Assembly: GCF_035083965.1 (NCBI RefSeq)
Contig: NC_089739.1
Span: forward strand, 7,304,001-7,368,000
Direction: 5' to 3'
Source: Branchiostoma lanceolatum
Taxonomy: Eukaryota > Chordata > Leptocardii > Amphioxiformes > Branchiostomatidae
Length of the DNA: 64,000 nt
Within the stretch, counting starts at the first letter, position 1. The number at the start of each line of letters is the position of its first letter. Positions 1-13,800 of this stretch are shown piece by piece. The notes under the pieces are model-generated. The model was not told the DNA's origin. It did not search any database and worked only from the letters and a program-made list of their open reading frames with translations. The position numbers and the translations under genes are program-made.

Positions 1-306
1 ACGGGCTATACAGTATTGTAGAATAAATAGTAAGTGTCGAAAACTTGATTGTCATTAGCATCTGATTTTTGTTTTTGCTTGATGAAACAGTTATGTTAAA
101 TGTTAAGTAGTGCTGTTAATTTACGTTGTTAAACTGGAGTGCAGCGCCACTTTGTCATTGTTTTTGTATTGTTTATTGTTAAAAGATTAAAAAGTGGCCA
201 GAAGCGGATTGGTCCGAGTAATTGCGATTGCATCCTCTATGATATACAGCTATGACATGAAAACATCACCAACAGTATTTCTTAGATAGGTTAATCAAAC
301 ATGTAC

Positions 307-520
307 CTGTGGTAGTGAGATAGGAGGGTCAATATCCACCCCAGCGAACCTGATTGGTTCTGGCGGGTCGAAGTCGTCCCCGCGGCCGAAGAACATGATG
401 TTGGTGAGCATGGTGCTGTAGAGCAGCGTCAGGCAGCAGGACAGCCGCTGGACACGGGTGAAGGGGCTCCGCGCCGGGCGGCCAACCACGGAGAACCACA
501 GGTGACCATCGTTCATGTCC
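307..520 (-). other. Post-PLAT exon of the polycystin-like gene
   Basis: The exon encodes the conserved segment after [24 protein letters not shown], then [20 protein letters not shown], the start of TM2. Polycystin-1 has the same order of basic 'SRFTRVQR' followed by a helix. The donor GTACAT lies at 301-306 and the remaining membrane helices are off the window. Positions 1-300 look intronic and I see no other exon there. Confidence 0.85.
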
Positions 521-3500
521 CTGATAGTGACAAAAATATGGTGTTCAGAAAAGAAAAACAACGTCATGGTGCTGTTTAAAGTAAGACTTTCTCAACAGCA
601 ACAATGGTGCAAAATATTGAGCATTTCAGTCTTTCACGGCTGATTGTACATTTTGGCTATTCAGCGGATACATCTAAAGAGACAAGTACACTGCCCTAGC
701 CATGACAAATAGAAATATTTTTCCAATCAAAGAAAAAATTCGTACATATTTGCATGTCCTCGTGACTTAGGAGTTGAGCTGTTGTGTATAGTAGTTTATA
801 GACAAAGACATTGTCAATAAAGTAGCCAAAGTACCCAAAGAGTACAGCATATAACGTAGCTATTGTTACACCGCGTGCATCTATTAGACGAAACTACACT
901 ACCTTGAACTTTTTGCTAAGAACAAGTTGCGGAACTTCTTCAAATCCTCTGGCACAGCCCTTGGGATGACCCGATGGACGTTCCCGTCATCTTCGTCCAC
1001 AGACAGCCATCTTTTTAAATGTTAAGATAATAAGTTACCAATATTTCTTTTTTGAAACATTATGAAATATATTCAATGTTTCACTGTCTACAGTCAGCTA
1101 TCCTGTCAGTGAAAGTTAGAGATCCATGTTCACAATGCATTATATAAAACAAATCAAACAACTGTCTTTTATCCGTGAATTAGTCAGTCCCCCATCGTTC
1201 ACCATGCTTTCCTTGTATGGCGTATGCGTAATGATGCAAATATTTAAATTAATGAAATCGTATGTCAAAACACTGTATTGTCACAGCAAGATTCCGGGAT
1301 TTCTTAAGGGGCAAAAAAAATCCTTGCTTACTTAGTTGGTAATTTTTCTGTGTTCAGTTAGGTAATTGTTTCTTTATATGTAATAATTTAGTTCTTGTTT
1401 TTTGTTATTCTTATTATTAGTTATTGATTTGTTATTTGTTACGATATTAAGTTATCATTTTTTTCTCTATATCTTAATTTATCATTGTAATTTATTCTGT
1501 TTGAAAAATGGGGATGGAATATTATAGACCACATTGGTCTCTACCTTCCCCGGCACTATGTGTATTGATCTGTCATATGTATGTAAAATTCTTTTACCTG
1601 TGCGAAATAAAAAGACAAAGACAAAGACAAATCAATTACTCAGCATGCGGATAAATCTAACCCACCTATTGCACAGGAAATACGTCGTGCTGTTTGTCGC
1701 TATGTTCGTCACAACAACCTGGCTCAAGAACCTGTCAACAATATGTAGGAAACAATACATTACTACCGAAGACAAAATCAATGCCACTACATAGTCTAGT
1801 ATTATACATACTGTATAGATATAAAGATAAAAAGAATATTATAGAATAAACATAAACCATATACAGTCAAGTCTTTTCTAGTTACCATCTCTGCATAAAG
1901 ATTTAAGAAGTATCGAAGATTACAAAGGTAATATTTGTAAGCAAATACAAAATGGTTTGCCTTTGGAGAAACGAAGCAAAAACAATATAACTCCCTTTCA
2001 AATATGAAATAGTATACACGTACATGTACATGTAACATTTGGACTATGTATCGATCTCTTATTTAGCTATAGGGAGAGTATGAATTCATACAAGTTCACC
2101 AAGAGAGGTAAAAAAATACTTAGTAGACTAACCATCCCGGACTATAACCTCCGTTGTTGTGCCACACCCGCAGATGTGTGAGTTCTCCCAGCGGTTCTTC
2201 TGTGGACACCAGAAATGAGTCCACACTACCCTTCTCGAACAGGACCCGCTGTTGGTCCCGCAGTTGGAAGGGGAAGCTCTCGTTGTGAAATCCATTGAGG
2301 GCTACTGTGACCTGTAGAGCATGATTAATTGTACAAAAACAAGTTTGCCTTATGCCACTGATTTGATTATGAAGATGACATACGTGCTTGCATCAAAAAC
2401 GTATCGACCGTATACTGTAAGTTGTAAGCTGCAAAATGTGCAAATGTATGCTGTACATTGTATCGGAAAACGGATACTAAGGAGAACAGTCTTCCAAGGT
2501 CAAAGGAGATTATGTGAAAGAACAGAAATAAAGAATTTATTATCTGTTATACTATGCTCTGTGTGTTCAAGCTACCTGACTACTTAGATTTCATAGTAAA
2601 AGCAACATATTTTTTTTACCAAATTTAATTCGCATCAGTTTTGGGGCGCCCAGAGGTAATCAAGTATGGCCTTAACCAAAAAATGTACAAGAATGTTCCT
2701 TGATAAAAACAACTGCAAAAGCCCTATGAGTCTATCTTAATCATGTAGTCCTCCGCTACAGTGCAGACGGTGTCTCACATGTTAGGTATGGGGATTGATA
2801 TCGGGTGTAAGTGGGGCGTTTCTGCACTGACAGAGTCTCGGTCTTCTAGTATGTCCTATCATAATGTAAAAAGGGTGGGTGGGTGGGTGGGGCGGGCGGA
2901 CGGGCGATAGTTCTCACGCCCTGTTTCCCTACCTACCCTCTGCCTAACCCTCAGCCCCCAACAACACACACCCCTCTCTCTCTGGCGTCTTTGCTGTGTT
3001 CCTCCAGATTCCCTCGCCCTTGCTCCGAACGTGCGACTTCTGCCCTGTGAACGTGTGTTCTTCTCGCTTATAAAATTATAAGAGCACACGGAATCCCTAA
3101 TTATCACCTGTCTGGTTTCACCTGTTCTTAAATGGATTGGTTACGCCGTCTGCATTTCCGCGGGAACTACATGATTAAAATATTGTGGTTTCTTGTGATT
3201 CAATTACCTCAGCAGTTGTCCCAGCGTTCCCACGGAAGCCGGTGTACACAGTGATGACGTATTGGCATTCTTTCCGCGGGTTCAGAATATGACCCGGAAG
3301 TATTCCAACTCCAGCCTAGGTCAAAGAAATAGAATCATAATAAGTGCTAGTAATTATCTGAAGCTTACTCTTGCTTACTGCATTCACAGCAAACAATATC
3401 TTCAGTAAAAGTAGATAAGTTTTATTTCATTTTACGGTACGCCATACAACGCCAAGTATATGGTACTTTCTAAACCATCTATTGATAGCTGTCTATCTAT

Positions 3501-6500
3501 TGCACCTTTTGTAGGTCTCTTCTGTCAGCCTTTCTCGTTAAGAGTATTCCAAACAGGTACAAAGCGAACACGGTCAGAACCAGCACCAGGCCCGCGGGAT
3601 TCTCCAGCACGTTAGCGGACAGCGCCTCTGCGATGTTGAGAGGGTTCGGCGGAACAAACCCGGCAAACTTGGTCAGGTGGTCACATCGGCAGTGGATATG
3701 AGTTGAGTTAGTCAGCGGGCCGACCTAGAGGGGGAATTATATTATGTTAGGCGTTGGAGATGTCGAAATGTGAGGTATTGGTTGTGTTAAGTAGAAGTTG
3801 TTCTAATAATCAAGAAACAATGAAATATAAAGTGGCAAAAGTTGTGAAGATGAATTAATTGTATTTGCAAATCTAAAGAGGAAATGTTGAAACTTGTATC
3901 GAAGCAAATAGTCACAATACTACACACTGTTGGGTCTTTATTCTAAGATCATCACTGAAGACAGTGATCATCAGTAATCATAATGATCACTGTTTTAAAA
4001 TTCAAATTTGCTGAATAGATAACTCAATATTTTACAGTGTGTCGTTATTCACTAAAAAGCGATCCACAGTGTTGCTTTAAAACATGGATTACTACCTAAA
4101 TCCCACAAAAGCCTTATGGCAGGGGTGCCAAGGCATATTAACAGTTGGAAATAAAACAATACAATGACATACTTCACAACCATCACTCTGCCACAGGTGT
4201 ACATTCTCATCAAAGTAAACACAGGAGGATTCATAGGTAGTAAAAGTGAAGCTGACGATTTCTTCTTCATCAACGTCCTCATCAGAACCGAACTGAACAC
4301 CTGTATATGATCATCACAGATCTTCAGATCACTGATATCAACGTAAGATCATGATATCATGATATTTTAGATTACCGCAAATCCTAAGATGACACTTCAA
4401 TACCAGAGCACCTGGCCTATGGGATGACGGCCCATTTTGTCAGAACGGAAACTGTCGGGGAACATATGTGTGACCAGATATCATTGTTCATTGAGATCAT
4501 TAAAGTATCACCCAGAGATGATTGAAAGACCTTGGGAATCATTGGACGCTCATTGAACGACCACTGAGAGATTTGTCAGATCTTGGACGATCAGTGGCAT
4601 GGTCTCTTTAGAATCTCTTTAACTAATCATAAACGCTTAATGACATATTGTATTGCAGAAAAATTATCAAAAATGGTTTCAAAGTCGCGAATCAACATGT
4701 AAAAGTCTAAACGACATTACCGATGAAGTATGCCGTCATGTTTCCAACGTCATAGTCTGTGATGTCAACCTCCTCTCTGGGCAGCAGCCATTGGTAGGGG
4801 CTGGAGGTGAGGTTCGTTCCGTTTATCCACGGAATAGAGAACAACTCGTCTTCTGGAAGAGGAAGTGTGGCTGTCCAGTTGAAGGTGTCTTGAGTAGGTA
4901 GACCGTCTTTGCGAAGAAACAGTGAAACGTTTTGAGGAAAACGGGTAGAGTTGAAGTCGATACTGAAGCCCAAGGCTGACTGTTCCTTTCCGACAAAGAA
5001 CTGGAACACCTGAAGTTCAACAAACCAAGGAAACTACAGCTAAGCTCAACTTCGCTTTTTATATCCACCAAAGGTGGCAAATGGATATTGTTTCGGCCCA
5101 CGGTCTACCTTAGAAAGCACTAATCTCCAAGCAGATCCTGTCCCGCCAACGTAGAATCTGCTTGGAGAAAAGCGCTTTTTAAAATACAAGCAAGGCAGAT
5201 GATCAAGAATGCGCTCTGGGGACTGGGGACTACTCCTTACGGTGGAACGTAGATCCAGTTAGTATTGCCCTAAAGGAGGAAGTCATCTGATGGACCACCG
5301 AAAAGTTTTAATTGTTATTGCTTATGAACAAAGAGCCTCAATACCCAGGTAAACTGACCATTTTGATTTGACATGTCAACATCAAAATTACCCGTTTCTC
5401 AGTAACGTTAAACGACTAACCGTTAGGCTGCCAAGGGGTTCCGAGGTTTCGAAGACATAGACGGATCCATCTAGACTTTCGTTCTTCCTCCTGGTCAAGA
5501 TGTCGATGGGTTCACTCAAACCAGTGACGTCATGTGTGCGGCTTCCACATTTCACCCCGAGACCTGTGACGTCAGTGCGGACCTCTTGGGAGTTGTTGGA
5601 GTACTCGAAGGGGTTAAAATTTGCCTCCAAAAACTGAGGAGAAAAAGAAACATTTACATAAAGCATTTAGTTTGTTTTCTAACACAGACACTTTGTTGCA
5701 AAAGTATGCATTTCTGCGTGAATGTTAATGATATTTAGTTGGTGGGTAGGCGTCGGCAAAATAAAGGACAACTTTGAATATGGGGCCCCTAGCGCCTTCC
5801 AATGGTATAACGGCTCAACTTCCGTTTTTTATCTTTCAGTTTGCGTACAATTAATGCCCATTACTTCTATTAAGTGAAGTAATATTGAACTAGTTCAGAA
5901 GAAGTCAATGAATAGATGAGCTGATTTTCCACTGCACAGATGCTATGTACAGTATTCACAGATTCATTGTGCCGGGAAAATTCTCCTAGCTCGTTTCAAC
6001 AAGTACAATGGACAGTGCATTTCAGCTTTATGTCCCATCATAAGGACTGTTACCCTTTCCGGTAGGGTGCACGTCGACAGCGGGCGACACAGCCGGGATC
6101 GAATTCACGACTTCTTGGCCCAGTAGCAGGGTGAATCACTGGGCTATGCAGTCTACAGGGATAATGCTATTAAGTAATACTAGTAGTATCAAGACTTCCT
6201 TACCTGTATTCCCACCTCAGAGCTGTCCCAGCAGGAATCCTCTAGCAGGTCCGGAAAGGAAGGGGCTCTGACCAGCGAGTCGCTGTCTCCTCCTACAAGG
6301 TACACTCTTTCCGAGAACCTCGTCCGGTTCTCTCGCTTGATTCTGAGGTGCATCTGAAGTAGATGCAATTTCAATATAAAGGTCACCATGCCAGATATTC
6401 CTGAGTATTAGTCAGCTGACGGTTCTACTCGTTACGATTCTACTTCTTCCAAAGTGGTTCGTCTTTTGTCTAAGACTAGGGCACTTTGAGTATTATCTCT

Positions 6501-9500
6501 CAGTATAAGGTTCAATGAGTCGATTTAGAACTTTTAAGATTACAAGCAAATCTAACATCAAGTCCAAAGACTTCATGATCAAAAGCAACATTACAGTCTC
6601 TGTTGAAACTGGTGCCCCAAATCACGCTTCATAATTGGGACCGCAATAACTACCGTCATGCCAAAATTCAAAGGATCTTGAGTTTTAATCAGCTGCACCA
6701 ACCCAGACAAAAACAACACTCATTTTTGGGGTTACTATTATATACTAACCTTCTTCACGGAGCAATAAGGCTTGGAATCAGACAAAATAAAATGCATAAA
6801 ATGACGCCATGTACCTTGGACATGGAAATGTCAGCAAATATTTCTGGATCTTCGAATTCCGGCATCAACTTGGTCAAATAAATGTCGTCCAAGATGTCAA
6901 AGCCCTGGAAGCATGTTGTGGTGGCATTTTGACTCTGCATGGTTGGAGAAAAACAGTTTGTCTAGCTTGTTCGTAATATTCTTGTTGCTCACAAAGGACC
7001 AAGTGAAGATGTTTGTAACAAATTAAGCAAACAAAGACACAAATCATCACATTATGATCAGATAGCGAGATATCAAGTAAAGTTTAACACTGTGTGTTGT
7101 ACATTTAGGAAAACTGTAGGAATATTTTCTTACAAGGATAAGATTTGGTGAGTAGGTCTTTCCCTCGAGGTGGTCCTTTTCAGCCATTGTGGAGGAGGCA
7201 GCCATCACGTTCACGGATCCTGGACAAAAAATGCAGTCATGATTGATATTGTTTTCACCTTATGATTAATATTTGATTAATTAAGACCAGACTGTAAGGT
7301 TTGATTCACTGTTATAATTACTTTGAGGTTTTGAGATGCAGCATGTCATCAATAGTTATTATCTCGGGATTCATTTCATCCAACCCAAATTGCAATGTTG
7401 AGCATGTCTAATGTTACGATTATCAGTGAGTGAACGAAAACGAAGTCTCCCTGACCAGAGAACATGAACGCTGCCAGTTTGTTGATAACTCCAACTGGTG
7501 TCGACTCTAAGTCTCCTGCAAGTTCCCTTGTCTTCTCGAATGCAGTTTTTAAGAGGCCGGCAGCAAGAACCTGAAGGTAGATGCGTGGAATTAGATGCTG
7601 CCCTTAAAGCACCCCCCCCCCAATTACTCATAGAGCCGTAAATGATTGCAGAAGGTCGTTACATGAAAGAAAATTGCGGTCCCTAATGTGACTAAGGGGA
7701 TATACAAACTTAGTCATGTTTTAGACTGCATTTTTCTCACAGCAGTGCCGAATAGCAGTTGAAAGTCATTATTGCCCCGAGGAAGGCTAGGTAGCAGGAC
7801 TTAGCCTTGAATCCAGCCTTGTTAGCTTCGGTTCGCTCCCAACGGTCGCCACTTGTTGGCGGAGTAGTAGTAGTGGTCGTTGGGAGCGGACGAAAGCTAA
7901 CAAGCCTGGACTTCAGGCTAAGCAGGACTACCGAAATGTTGCCAAGTTCCCTTGGTTGTGAGACAACAACAAAACGTATTTACCTATTTATTCACACTAA
8001 AGGAATCACTGGAAAGGACACACACCTGTGATTCTCCAGACACCATCTCAGGAACTCCCGTCGCCAGGAGAATGGACAAGGACACACCACTAATGCTGAC
8101 TTCGTCATTTATCTCCACATGTGACAGCGATTCTATCAACTTGTCGAAAACCTGTACACACAAAAAGACAATCATTACAAACAACGCGATGTGTTTAGGT
8201 CTATGTTTTGAATCTGCCTCTCCATTGACCAAGGCATGGTAGGAAGACACCAATTTATCTAACAAACGGATGAACCCTGGTTTTCATGCTAACCAAGGTA
8301 TGATTCCACCTTTAGTATGTGTACGAAATACTGAAATAGTAATATGGCATATATGAGACCTATGACAGTCACTAACTGTTAGCCTCTACCAGGCTCCGCG
8401 GGATGGCTCGAAAAATAGTAGAAATTGGCCAAGTAGAGTGAATAGTACTAGTATGCCAAGGGAGTTGGCTACGGAAAGAGGGTCCAATATGCCATTCACG
8501 GCAAACTGTACCCCTATAGCAGACTAACTCATCTTTCATGTTTTTCTGTCTATTTGGCAAATTTCTACTCTTTCCAGCCGCCTCTGGCGCCTGGTAGAGG
8601 CTAACTAACTGTAAGGATCAAAGATATCTTCTAAAACATGGTGCATTTAATTCCGAGTGCATTAATTGTCAACAAATTTATGCGCTCACCTCCAGTGTGT
8701 CTTCTCCCTCGTAAGCCATCCTCCCCACTATAGCCGAGGCAAAAATAGCCACGTTGAAAGCGGCTTGTGTGTCTCCTAATGCGAGCGAACGGAAGAAATC
8801 ACCGTCCGGGTAAGCAAAGTAGCTGTCCAGGTAGCTTTGAAGTTGAGCCATTGTGGGTATCCCTATCTGTAAGGGGAAGACAGTGGACGTTGCATTTAGA
8901 TTGTCTTAAGTAAGATTTAAAGGTGCTTTCCAACTCAACGGTGGTTTTACCCATATTTCGACTGCCCACCGCATCTATGACGTCTCTTCATGCAGATAGG
9001 ACACATTACTGAATAAGCAGTGGACAGAATGTTGACAAAGAAGGATACTGTGCAGTCGAAAATATGTTTGGTAAGATCTTTTTTTGTGTTGCAAATCACA
9101 GCTACATCCTGTCGCAAAAGGAATTCTATCAGCACAGAACTTTCAAATACTAAGACTCCCAATGACAAATCTATCTGTAATATTCCTTCGCACGTACAAA
9201 GATGAAAAAAAAGATTCTTAAAGGTAAAACAGTCACAAAAACGTAATGTTTCTCACGTCGATTGGTGTCAGATCAAACTCGAGAAAGCGCCCGTCCACGG
9301 AGGAAACGCGAACACTCAGTAGTATGGTACCGGCAGCCAGGTCGAACAAAGGCGTGTACAGGACCTGGAGAGAAACAAGGCGAAAAGGTATCCATGCCAT
9401 GAAATGTACAAGGACAACTTACGTAGAATACTTTGTTCGTTTGTTCGTTCAGAGTCTTCAGACCCTTGTAGTACCTAGTGGCACATAGGGCAGTAAATCT

Positions 9501-10751
9501 CTTTGATGTTTCAGTAGCAGGTCCATAGGTTTATTTCTACAGGGAGCGTTTGATCGCCGTTCCCCTTTGACGTGCTCAAGGCACCTCCTCGAACACAAGG
9601 ATTCGTCTATTTTACGTCACTTCTGAAAGACGGGTGCAGCCTCAACCAAAATGTCGTGTCCAGCGGTGAACCGGGGTTTAGCAACTAATAGGTACCAGGA
9701 GCTCAATTGTGAGGCTGCTACCAGTTGAGGTACAGGGACAAGTACCGGGCTTAAGAAAATGACTTGTAAACTAGACCTCACCCAAAGCGACGACAGGCTG
9801 ATGAGAATCCTGTTGTCGGCAGGAGGTCCGTCTCCTGGAAATGTTGCTGATGCGACCTCTACTCCAATTGGTATGAGCTCGAAACTGATGAAGACCTCCA
9901 GTGGGCCCAGGATGTCAGTAAACATGTCTAAAATAAAGGACATAAAGGATTCAAGAAACGGGTACACGTGTAAGGCTGATTTTAGGATGCACTAATAAAA
10001 AAAGTTCGGCGACCTTATGCTTCCATGAAATATTAAGAGCCATTCTTAGATTTGACAAATAAGGCTGTAATTAGCACTTATTTCAGATGATGGTCTTCTC
10101 AACCAAAGTATAGTGTATGTGCAAAATTTTGATAGAATTTCATGTTTAAATGTCATCATAAATCATGCAAATAGCTTTCCATAGTGATGTACACCTTTAA
10201 CTAATTTACATATGTCTTACTTACTTTAAATTTGGCGTACCGCCCATCCTTGGGCATAGGCCATGGACTAGTTCACTCCTATACATATGTCACAAGTATG
10301 CCATGCTTAGAATTTACAGCTAAGGAATTCTGGTACTTTCACATTGACTATGCAAATAAGACATCGCTGCTGTTGAAAGTTATAGAAAGCACAGAAACTA
10401 ACCGGGACACACGAGGCAGAACCTATCGATCAAAGAGACACCGCCTGCGGGGAGAAGAGAACAGGAATCCGCCAGGCTGATGCTTGGTTCCGGGCGTGCT
10501 TCTGGTGGAGGAAGGACCTCAAAACTATAATCAGCGATCCTGGACCAGTCTCCTGATGGAGTGACGTGGACGTCGGTTAACCGTATAGTGTAGTGTCCTT
10601 GTGCCTAGAGATATGAAAAACAGAAACAAATAAATGAATAGATGAATAAATAAATAAATAAATGGATAGATGAAAAGATAAATAAATGGATAGATAAATA
10701 AATGAATGAATGAATGAATGAGTGAATGAATTAATGGATAGATAGATAGAT

Positions 10752-10803
<52 letters not shown>

Positions 10804-13800
10804 GTTGGGTTGAGCTTCATGCACCCCGTTAGCTTTATATTTAACCTAGCTCTCATAGCCTGGAATTAGCCTGGAAACCATACCATCGGGGGCTCTCTTA
10901 TACCTCTACGGTGCTGGGAGTGATCCTCGCCCGCCCAGACAACTTAGTCCACTCGGGGTGTGTTAACGGCCTTGGATTAAATTAGTTCGCCCCCTAGATG
11001 GCGCGCGGCGGAACTCTCTGTGGCAGCTAACGTAGAAATTCTATATGGCAGGCAGCTAAGTAGAATGACTAACAGAAAACGGCTAAATAAAGTAGACTCA
11101 GGGCCCGGTAAAACACCCCTAAGCCGACCCCTAGAGATTGGGACCAGGTTTCTGTTTAGTTCCGAGTAAAAGGGAAGACAAAACTTACCCAGAATGTACC
11201 AGCGAGAACGCGAAGACGGTCGCTTGTTACACTCTCTATCCCGGAGGTCCAGTCCTGGCCCGCAAAATCCGCGGGAAATTCCGCCAGGGAAAATTCTGTG
11301 GTTCCGTACAGATCAGACTCCGTGTACAGCTCCAGGGATAGTGCTGCTAACGTGTCCACTGGGTTGCAGTTTTCCGCACAGCTGAATACAAAGAGTAACT
11401 GTATCAATCAAAACAGTATTACTGACGAGATTAAATCGTAGGAACCACCTATTTACTCCATATATATGTCACGCTTAATCTAGAGATCCGATCGGGGTGT
11501 CAATCAATTTTGCTAAAAAGAGCAAGACCTTTGCAAAGATACGTCCAAACAGATCTCCAACCCAACGTCCCCAACGTAATGCACTCCTGTATATCTGAAC
11601 TGTGCATACCTGGGGGATGCTGCACTAGTCTAGAGATCTCTCATACCCACTAGCTGTTTTTCAAAGTGGCGGATTTATGTAACCAGGCGGATTAATGTAT
11701 GGAGGTTACATAAGATAGTGCAATATTTGGGTAACATACAGTAGGTCCAGTCCTGTCAAAGTGGTGTCCGCAGCGACTCGAATGACGGTGTGAAGGATTA
11801 TGGGAGGGTTTTCTCCTGCGGTGATCTCGACGGTGACGTTGGCTATCGTACCGGGTGGACGAGCGTGCATCGGGGCCGCGTACAACAGCTCTCCGGGCGT
11901 CGAACCCGCGACCTCACAACCCAGCGTGTACGAACAGTCTGGCGAGAGAAGGAGGAGAAGGTTAGACATCAAGGTAGACTATCACGTAATCCAAAATAGA
12001 GAGTCAGGCGTTTCAAATAGCATCCACTGTCTTTTATCAATATCTCAGTCTTCTTGATGAAAGATACTGGATGTTATCTGAAACCTCTAGATCTCATCCA
12101 GTTGCTTGAATTATTTTGGAGTACAAAATGAAGAAAGCAACATTGTCAGGAACTCAGAAATCATCCATTGTTTTTAACATGACAAGAAAAAACAGAATAT
12201 CACGGTATGGTGGCCTTGAAAATGTGACCTTGACAAGGAACACCTATTTCACCATACCGTCCACTGCGTTGTAAAATCATAATTAACATGCAAGATAATC
12301 AAACCGAAAGTTCCGCTGCATTACCGCTTGGGGGCCCAAAATCTAATCATCTAGACGTCTCAAGAAGACTTACCCACATACCAAGTATGAAGACAATCCA
12401 TTCAGGTATTCTTGAGTTGTCGTGTTCACACACACACACACACACACAGACACACATGTACACAAGAACGCTGACGAACGAAAACATAACCTTCTAGGTG
12501 AAGGTAAATAAATGGATGACTTACCTTCGAACGGGATGTACTGATCGTCAACGAAGACCTGGATCTCACATATGTGCAGAACCCGGGCGGGCCCCGGCAG
12601 GAGCATCCCAACGTACCGTGCCGTCACGCCGCTCACGGGAATGGTCTTTACCGTCAAGCTGGATGAATAAAACATCCGTGAATAATTTCTTCAAAATCAC
12701 TGGATAATACCTTTCCTTTAAGCCCCTGTCTCAACTGAACCGTGTACGTTGGCGACCGAGCGATTTTCATTGATAAAATCTTTTTATGCTTTGTGTGTTT
12801 TGTTGTATTTTCAGCCATGCTTGTACCTTTTGCGTGATATCCCAATTATAAAGTCAATGATAACACAAATGCAATTAAGAACGCAGTGAGGCCGCCAACG
12901 TGCTGCGGGTCCAGTGAAGAGTTTAAGGGCAATACTGACTGGTAATATTCCATACTGCAGCTAGGTGTCGTTGCTAACAATGCAGTCCCAAACGTACATG
13001 TAAAGTAATGACATGCATGCGATCCTAAACGGAAAGAGGTGTCATATATACACGAATAATCATTATCATATATATACCTGGATGGATCGAAGTTTAAGTT
13101 GTTGCCAACTACAGGGTTTTGGGTGATGTCCGCTGAGTCCCCCATGTGGAGGTTAAAAGGGTTCGCCCTTTCGGGAAGCTCGTCGCCTCGGTTGAAGATG
13201 ACGACACTGTGAATATGACATTTCGAAATTTCGAAATAGAAAACAAGAAATTTCATTGCCCTCCGACGGTGGTCAACATGCCAAAAATTGGCAAATATGT
13301 CGTAAACGTTGACAGTCTAAGGTGTTTTATTGCATATGAATACCCAGTGTAGTTCCTGCCCACGATGGTATAATAACAAGCTGTTTTCTGCATTTGTTCT
13401 AGCAAGGACATGATATAAATAATAGGGAGGGGGGGTCTACTTAATTGAGCTGTATACACAAGGTGTTTCATCGCATATGAATTCCCAGTGTAGTTGCTTC
13501 AGATGATGGTACAACAAGCTCTTTTCTGCATTTGCTGTAGTTAGTCTATTGAGATGTATACACATCTACAAGGACATGTTTACATCAAATCAAGGAGGTT
13601 TTATATCATATATGAAACCTCATTGGTTGAATACAGGTATAAAAGACCTGTTGGTCATGATATCATATTTCGTCGCCTCAATTCTTGTTTAACAAGACTT
13701 ATGATGTCAAAATTTGAAAATATAGGAATCTTTTTTTTTGGCCCGCCTTGTTTTTTTCGCCTATCTCATTAATTTTGGAGTCTGCGGAGGATGTCATCCA

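Larger units (their letters stand above)
4173..8151 (-). other. GAIN domain and GPS first half
   Basis: Exons 8026-8151, 7456-7570, 7134-7219, 6815-6934, 6204-6353, 5421-5633, 4721-5009 and 4173-4300 encode the membrane-proximal GAIN region. Exon 4173-4300 is acidic (DEDVDEEE) and holds the first GPS half, '[17 protein letters not shown]', matching the polycystin GPS with its two cysteines and tryptophan. It continues into the next exon, where CRCDHLTKF supplies the second Cys pair and the His-Leu-Thr cleavage triad. The intact HLT suggests the protein can self-cleave. Confidence 0.8.

Noticed and set aside
9617-9781. Continuation of the REJ open frame past the donor at 9781
   Set aside because: The GTGAGG donor after 'SLW' joins the next exon in phase 0 and gives a better continuation; the extension is unlike REJ.
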